A stretch of DNA of 64,000 nt from positions 24,275,032-24,339,031 of the forward strand of contig CM038909.1 of NCBI GenBank assembly GCA_021904315.1, given 5' to 3'. This DNA comes from Sphagnum magellanicum (Eukaryota; Streptophyta; Sphagnopsida; Sphagnales; Sphagnaceae). A program made the translations under genes and the position numbers. Positions 59,571 through 64,000 of this stretch are shown here, piece by piece. The notes beneath the pieces are model-generated. The model saw nothing but the letters and a program-made list of their open reading frames with translations. It ran no database searches and was not told where the DNA came from. Position 1 is the first letter of the stretch; the number at the start of each line of letters is the position of its first letter.

Positions 59571-60559
59571 CTACACTAATAGAAAACCCCCCTTTTGCAA
59601 CTACATTTTCAATTACATCTTGATTATAAAACAAAGTTGAAATTAATAAAAATAGTTGCAAAGTATTTTTTGCAATTGAAAAATGTTTTTCTCACCTTCA
59701 AACCAAAAAAGTTAACAAGTAAAAGTCAACAATCACATTTTAGTTGAAAAAGTTTCCCACGTGTCAATACCACATCAATAGCCATCATTAACCATTTTAG
59801 TTGCAAACTATCTTACCAACCTAATCACGAGATGTTGTCAACTTTCCTCAATTAATCGATGAATTTCATCTACTAACTACACATGACATCAACAAAATAT
59901 TCAATTGCAATGTTGGACTACATTTCAACTATTTGCATTGAATGTTCAACCAATGATGTGATGACACATGGCACACCCAAAACATTCCACCATTGATCGG
60001 CCATAGGAGAAATTAAGTTGAAAGTGTTGCAACTATGATGGTCAATGCATTTGGCCAATGGTGGGATGACACATGTGATGATTTAATAGGGTTTGGGATG
60101 AGGCAATAATTAAATGACACATGGCATAACCTAGGCCTATCTATGTATATGGTACCTAAACATAGGCAACCATTTAATTACCTAAGGAAAGGCTAAGTCT
60201 AAACATGGCCCCCTAATCTAAACTTATGTTAAAGTTAAACCTAAGCACCTAAGCTAGGCCTAGACAAAAGTGGCCACTTAGCTTAAGCTAAGATTAGACA
60301 TAAGCATTAGGTGAGGCTTAGATCTAAATAAAAAATAAAGTCTTATTTTATTCAACCTAGCCTTTAAAATTGAACCTTTTTAATTAGCTCATTCCAAATG
60401 ACTGTTACAATTTCATGTTTACTTTGATTTTCCTTCATTCTAGTGCACTTGTTAATATATAGTTATTTACATGGAAATCAAACAATATGGGACAAACATT
60501 TTAACTGTCACCTTGAGAAGACAAGCTTTAAAACACACATAAGCCTAAAACTAAACATC

Positions 60560-61040
60560 TTTAGATCTTTTTAATTTCTTGTTTGATTTGAATTATGTAA
60601 AAAATTACATGAATGTCAATATAAACTCTACATTATCTTTTTAAACTCCAAAAGCAAAGGAGCAACACAAAAAAAACATAAAACATGTTTAAATTAGATA
60701 ATGCGTTTTCTCAAAAAATGACCCATTATTTTAGAATGTCATATATTCTTCATTTCTTATTCATTTTGTGTTATTTACAAAGCTATGGGTGCAGTAACCT
60801 AAGTTTTACATTACTTTTTTAAACTTCAAAAGCAAAGGACAACTAGAAAAAAACCACAAAGCGAACAAATGTACTAAATTTTAATGAGTGAATTAAGCCT
60901 ATGAGTGAACACTTACCCACTTCCTTTTAATGCATGTATCTTCTTCGATTTTTATCTATTTTGAATTATCTAAATGTCCATGGGTGCACCAAGTTAAGCT
61001 TTAAAACATCATTTTAGGCTTGAAAAGCAAAGGTAGAATG
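60560..61040. repeat. Three diverged units of about 180-200 bp inside the nested element
   Basis: ACATTATCTTTTTAAACTCC at 60630, ACATTACTTTTTTAAACTTC at 60808 and a related ACATCATTTTAGGCTTG at 61006 are each followed by AAAAGCAAAGG. They mark three successive units. Confidence 0.7.
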
Positions 61041-62079
61041 TATTAGGATTTAAAATTCTCTAATAGTTAAATGTATGTTGGTCAATTAATTTCCCCTAGT
61101 TATAACCTTGTGATAACGCAATTGCAACTTAATTAGTTACAACCTTGTTACAACTAAGTTATAACCTAGTTTTAATTTAGTTAAATTTAGAGCTAAACTA
61201 ATAGTTACCTAACATGAGTTTATTTTTTATGTCAATTACATGTGGTAAGCATTCAGCAAAATTTTAATAATTAATAATAATTACTCTAACAGAAAAATAG
61301 ATAATTATTATATATTTAAAATTTAAAATTTATGAATATCTCCCTATATATAATAAAGTTATATACTACTTAGAATATTATTAAAATAAATTAAATAATT
61401 AAATAATTATTATCCTTATGAAAATAATATTAATACTATTGTAACTAATATAAGTTAAATTGTTGTTTCACTATTATTGTTTGTAGGATAAACAAACTTG
61501 TTATAACTATTATAAATCTATGTAATATACTTTGAATAAAGATAAAATATAGTAAAACTATTGAGGTAAATATAATAGTGTTAAAATCAAAATAGTTTTT
61601 TAGATTATAAAATTATTTATTAAATATTCCTACAAACTATGCAAATTAATATTATTATTTACTATAAAAAATTCATAATGAAATAAATAGTCATCAGATA
61701 TATTCAAGCCAATAGTAACATTAGATTAATTCCAAAAACATCATTAAATTAAAATATATTTAAAATTAAATTAATTACTATATTGATTTCAAATAATCAT
61801 AATTATTTTTTATTACTTATGTTGTTAATGAAAAATTAAATTACATAGAAATAACTATTTCTACATGTGTTGAACATATTGTTATGAATTTGTATTTCAA
61901 TACACATTATTTTATACTTACAATTCAATTTTTTAAAATTATTTTAATATTTTTTATTTAAAATAAAAAATTAGTTGCATAGCACATAACCTTTCATTTT
62001 TATAAATGGAATTTACAAGTAACTTCATTTTAATGACTTTTAGTAATTTTTAAGAACTTTAAAATCGTCATGTGTATAA

Positions 62080-62500
62080 AAGTGACTAAACATTAAAGTT
62101 CCACAAAATACTAATTTTTTATCATTACTTGATATGTTGAAAACTAAATTTGATTTACAAAAAATTAGAAATTACATTTATTAAACATATGCATTATTCT
62201 TCATTTATATTTCAAAGTTTTACTTAATTTTATTATTTAAATGCACAACAATAATATTCCTTTCGATGATCATACGTAACAACTCATTTTTACAAATACA
62301 ATTACATGTATTTTAATCTTTGATGCATTTTGATCATAATTTTTAATAAATGTTAAGCTATCACACACAAAAAAATGAATAAACATTAGGATTCCACAAT
62401 TTACTCCTTAATTATATATCATTATTTGATATGTCTTAAAATAAATTTGGTCTACGTAAAAATCAAATATTACATGTATGAACATATACAAGATTAAATT
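62080..62500. repeat. Diverged duplication inside the nested element, offset about 295 bp
   Basis: AAACATTAAAGTTCCACAAA near 62087 and AAACATTAGGATTCCACAAT near 62382 open similar segments. Both continue through TATCATTACTTGATATGT or TATCATTATTTGATATGT. Confidence 0.65.
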
Positions 62501-63104
62501 ATTGATTCATATTCAAGATAATTGATTCAAAATTTATATGCATTACAACAATTATATACAAATAATTTATTCATTAATACACATTATTTTTAAAACTAAT
62601 TTAATGTTATCATAATTTCGCATAAATATTAACATACGTCGTATGTATAAAAACAAAATTACATATTAGTTGTTTAGTTGAGTGGAGAAATAATTGCAAC
62701 AAAGTTGCAAATGAAATTATATTTCATCCATCCATTAAAATACATTTTATCATCCATACATGTGTTGATAATGTCACCAAAGTAGTTGAACATTAGTTAA
62801 TGTCTTGACTATGTGCCAACTAGAAAACTTTTAATCAAAACATGTTTTTCACTACTTATTAACATAAAGACATTTCAACTTGGAGACATTATTGATGCTT
62901 AGAATATTCAATGGAATATTCGGCAAAATATCACCTAGTTGAAATCTCCTTTCAAACATATATTAATTTAGTTGATGATTCGACTTAATTGGTAATTGCC
63001 ATTATATTATTTCAAAATTAAAAAATTATAGTTGCAACAGAGTTGCAAATACGTTTAGTTTAAAGCTTCTTGGTTTAAAAAAGGAAGTTTTTCTATTAGT
63101 GTTA

Positions 63105-63540
63105 GAACTCAAATATCATTTTTTGGATTTGAAATATTGATTTTTACATTCAAATAACAGTTTTTAAAACTCAAATATCAATGTCATACTCAAAATGTTT
63201 TTTTTAAAGAATTGAAATAACAATTTTCAGATTAAATTAAAACTTCTTAAAACTCAAATACCAATTTTGAAATTCAAATAAGTTTTTTATATTTGAAATA
63301 ATAATTTTTAGATTCAAGTAAAAAAATTCAGAATTGAAATATGCACTTTCAAATTCAAATAAGAATTTTGGAATGTGCATAACAAGTTTTAGAATTGAAA
63401 TATTAATTTTCAGATTTAAAAAATTTTCTGTTCATTTTTTGAATTTACAGAACAATTTTCATAGTTCAAATATTAATTATCAATTTCAAAATATCAATTT
63501 CCAACTTCAATATATGAACATTGGACATACATTCGTATAA
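63105..63540. repeat. AT-rich array of about 21-bp degenerate units, right part
   Basis: The same unit type as 58680-59570 (AACTCAAATATCA, AGATTCAAGTAA, TTTTCAGATT). It resumes directly after the right end of the nested CACTA insert. Confidence 0.8.
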
Positions 63541-64000
63541 TTAATATACAAAAAAAACACACATTTATCATATGGGTAATGTATTTTACATACAATTTAA
63601 TATATACATAAAAACTTATCCCTAAATCGCCATAGAATATCTTTAGTTCAATGCGATTAACTTGGTGATTATTGCAACTAATGGAACATATAAGCCTATG
63701 CATGGATGAAAATAAACATTAAAACCATCCAAGTGATAGGATGAAATTATCAATAATTACAACAAAGTTGCAACAATGATCAAAATAATTGAAGTTTGAT
63801 CTCATAGTTGCAAAAATTCTCAAAATTAATCGCAAACAACTATAGGTTGCATGTAGTTATAAATGTAGTGGTTACATTTGGCTTATTTCTACTAGTGATA
63901 TAAGTGAGCCAAAAATTTAAAAAATTAGCATATTCAATCCTAAAATGTGGGTTCAATAATACATGTGATATAAATCCATTTGACAAGTCTTCACAACAAA

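Larger units (their letters stand above)
59574..63101. mobile_element. Nested CACTA-type element, about 3.5 kb, non-autonomous
   Basis: The left end CACTAATAGAAAA and the right end, whose complement reads CACTAATAGAAAA, agree over 13 bases. The flanking triplets CTA (59571-59573) and TTA (63102-63104) fit a 3-bp target duplication with one later change. The host sequence across the gap (ACAAGTTC then TAGAACTC) rejoins into the pattern seen intact at about 63382-63400. TTGCAAC repeats lie near both ends. The inside is AT-rich, without a transposase frame, and contains diverged internal duplications. Confidence 0.8.
57496..63897. mobile_element. Outer CACTA-type element, non-autonomous, about 6.4 kb including a nested insert
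   Basis: The left end reads CACTAGTAGAAA and the right end is its exact 12-base complement. Near both ends are repeats of TTGCAAC and GTTGCAA, the kind of subterminal motifs CACTA transposases bind. No transposase frame exists inside. Immediately outside, AT is present at both ends, but the 3-base flanks (CAT and ATA) do not match, so the target duplication is uncertain. Removing the nested insert leaves about 2.9 kb made largely of an AT-rich short-unit array. It could instead be two unrelated CACTA ends. Confidence 0.65.

Noticed and set aside
1-64000. tRNA or other RNA genes
   Set aside because: No cloverleaf-compatible segment with A- and B-box motifs or other recognisable RNA gene was noticed on either strand by eye; a tRNA scan would be decisive.

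Overview
This window is nuclear DNA of a land plant or close relative, with few genes and many repeats. The genes have plant-specific features: a chloroplast-targeted chlorophyll b reductase, a four-ACT-domain ACR protein, telo-box promoter motifs and CACTA transposons. The introns are short (mostly 80-400 bases), while the spacers between genes run to 10-20 kb. That would suit a bryophyte or another non-seed plant with an expanded genome better than a conifer, but the species cannot be fixed from the sequence alone.

Layout. From 1 to 22,300 there are no confident host genes: a decayed CACTA transposase remnant (1-1450), small dispersed repeats, several local tandem duplications, one candidate small gene near 7.1-7.3 kb, a Ty3/Gypsy fossil (18.6-20.3 kb) and a Tourist-type MITE at 21.6 kb. 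From 23.3 to 36 kb lies a gene cluster: NYC1-type chlorophyll b reductase (+, 10 exons), TAF9 (+, 2 exons) and an ACR-type ACT-domain protein (-, 7 coding exons). From 36 to 46 kb is repeat-rich spacer holding a hAT MITE with a perfect 8-bp target duplication, telomere-like sequence and dispersed repeats. At 46.6 kb is an intronless CHCHD2/CHCHD10-like mitochondrial twin CX9C gene behind a tandemly duplicated telo-box leader. From 47 to 57.4 kb is more repeat-rich spacer. From 57.5 to 63.9 kb a very AT-rich block is bounded by CACTA-type ends, with a second CACTA-type element nested inside it that splits an AT-rich array of about 21-bp units.

The four solid genes are unrelated housekeeping or regulatory genes (chlorophyll turnover, transcription initiation, amino-acid sensing, mitochondrial intermembrane space). 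They do not form a pathway or cluster system. The informative part of the window is its transposon record: at least five families of short non-autonomous elements are present in two or more copies here, and several have target-site duplications or terminal inverted repeats readable by eye. No tRNA, rRNA, CRISPR array or bacterial-type operon was seen. I found no convincing new biological system. The best candidates for something undescribed are the nested CACTA pair with its internal array, the hairpin and palindrome repeat families, and the small two-motif protein near 7.1 kb.
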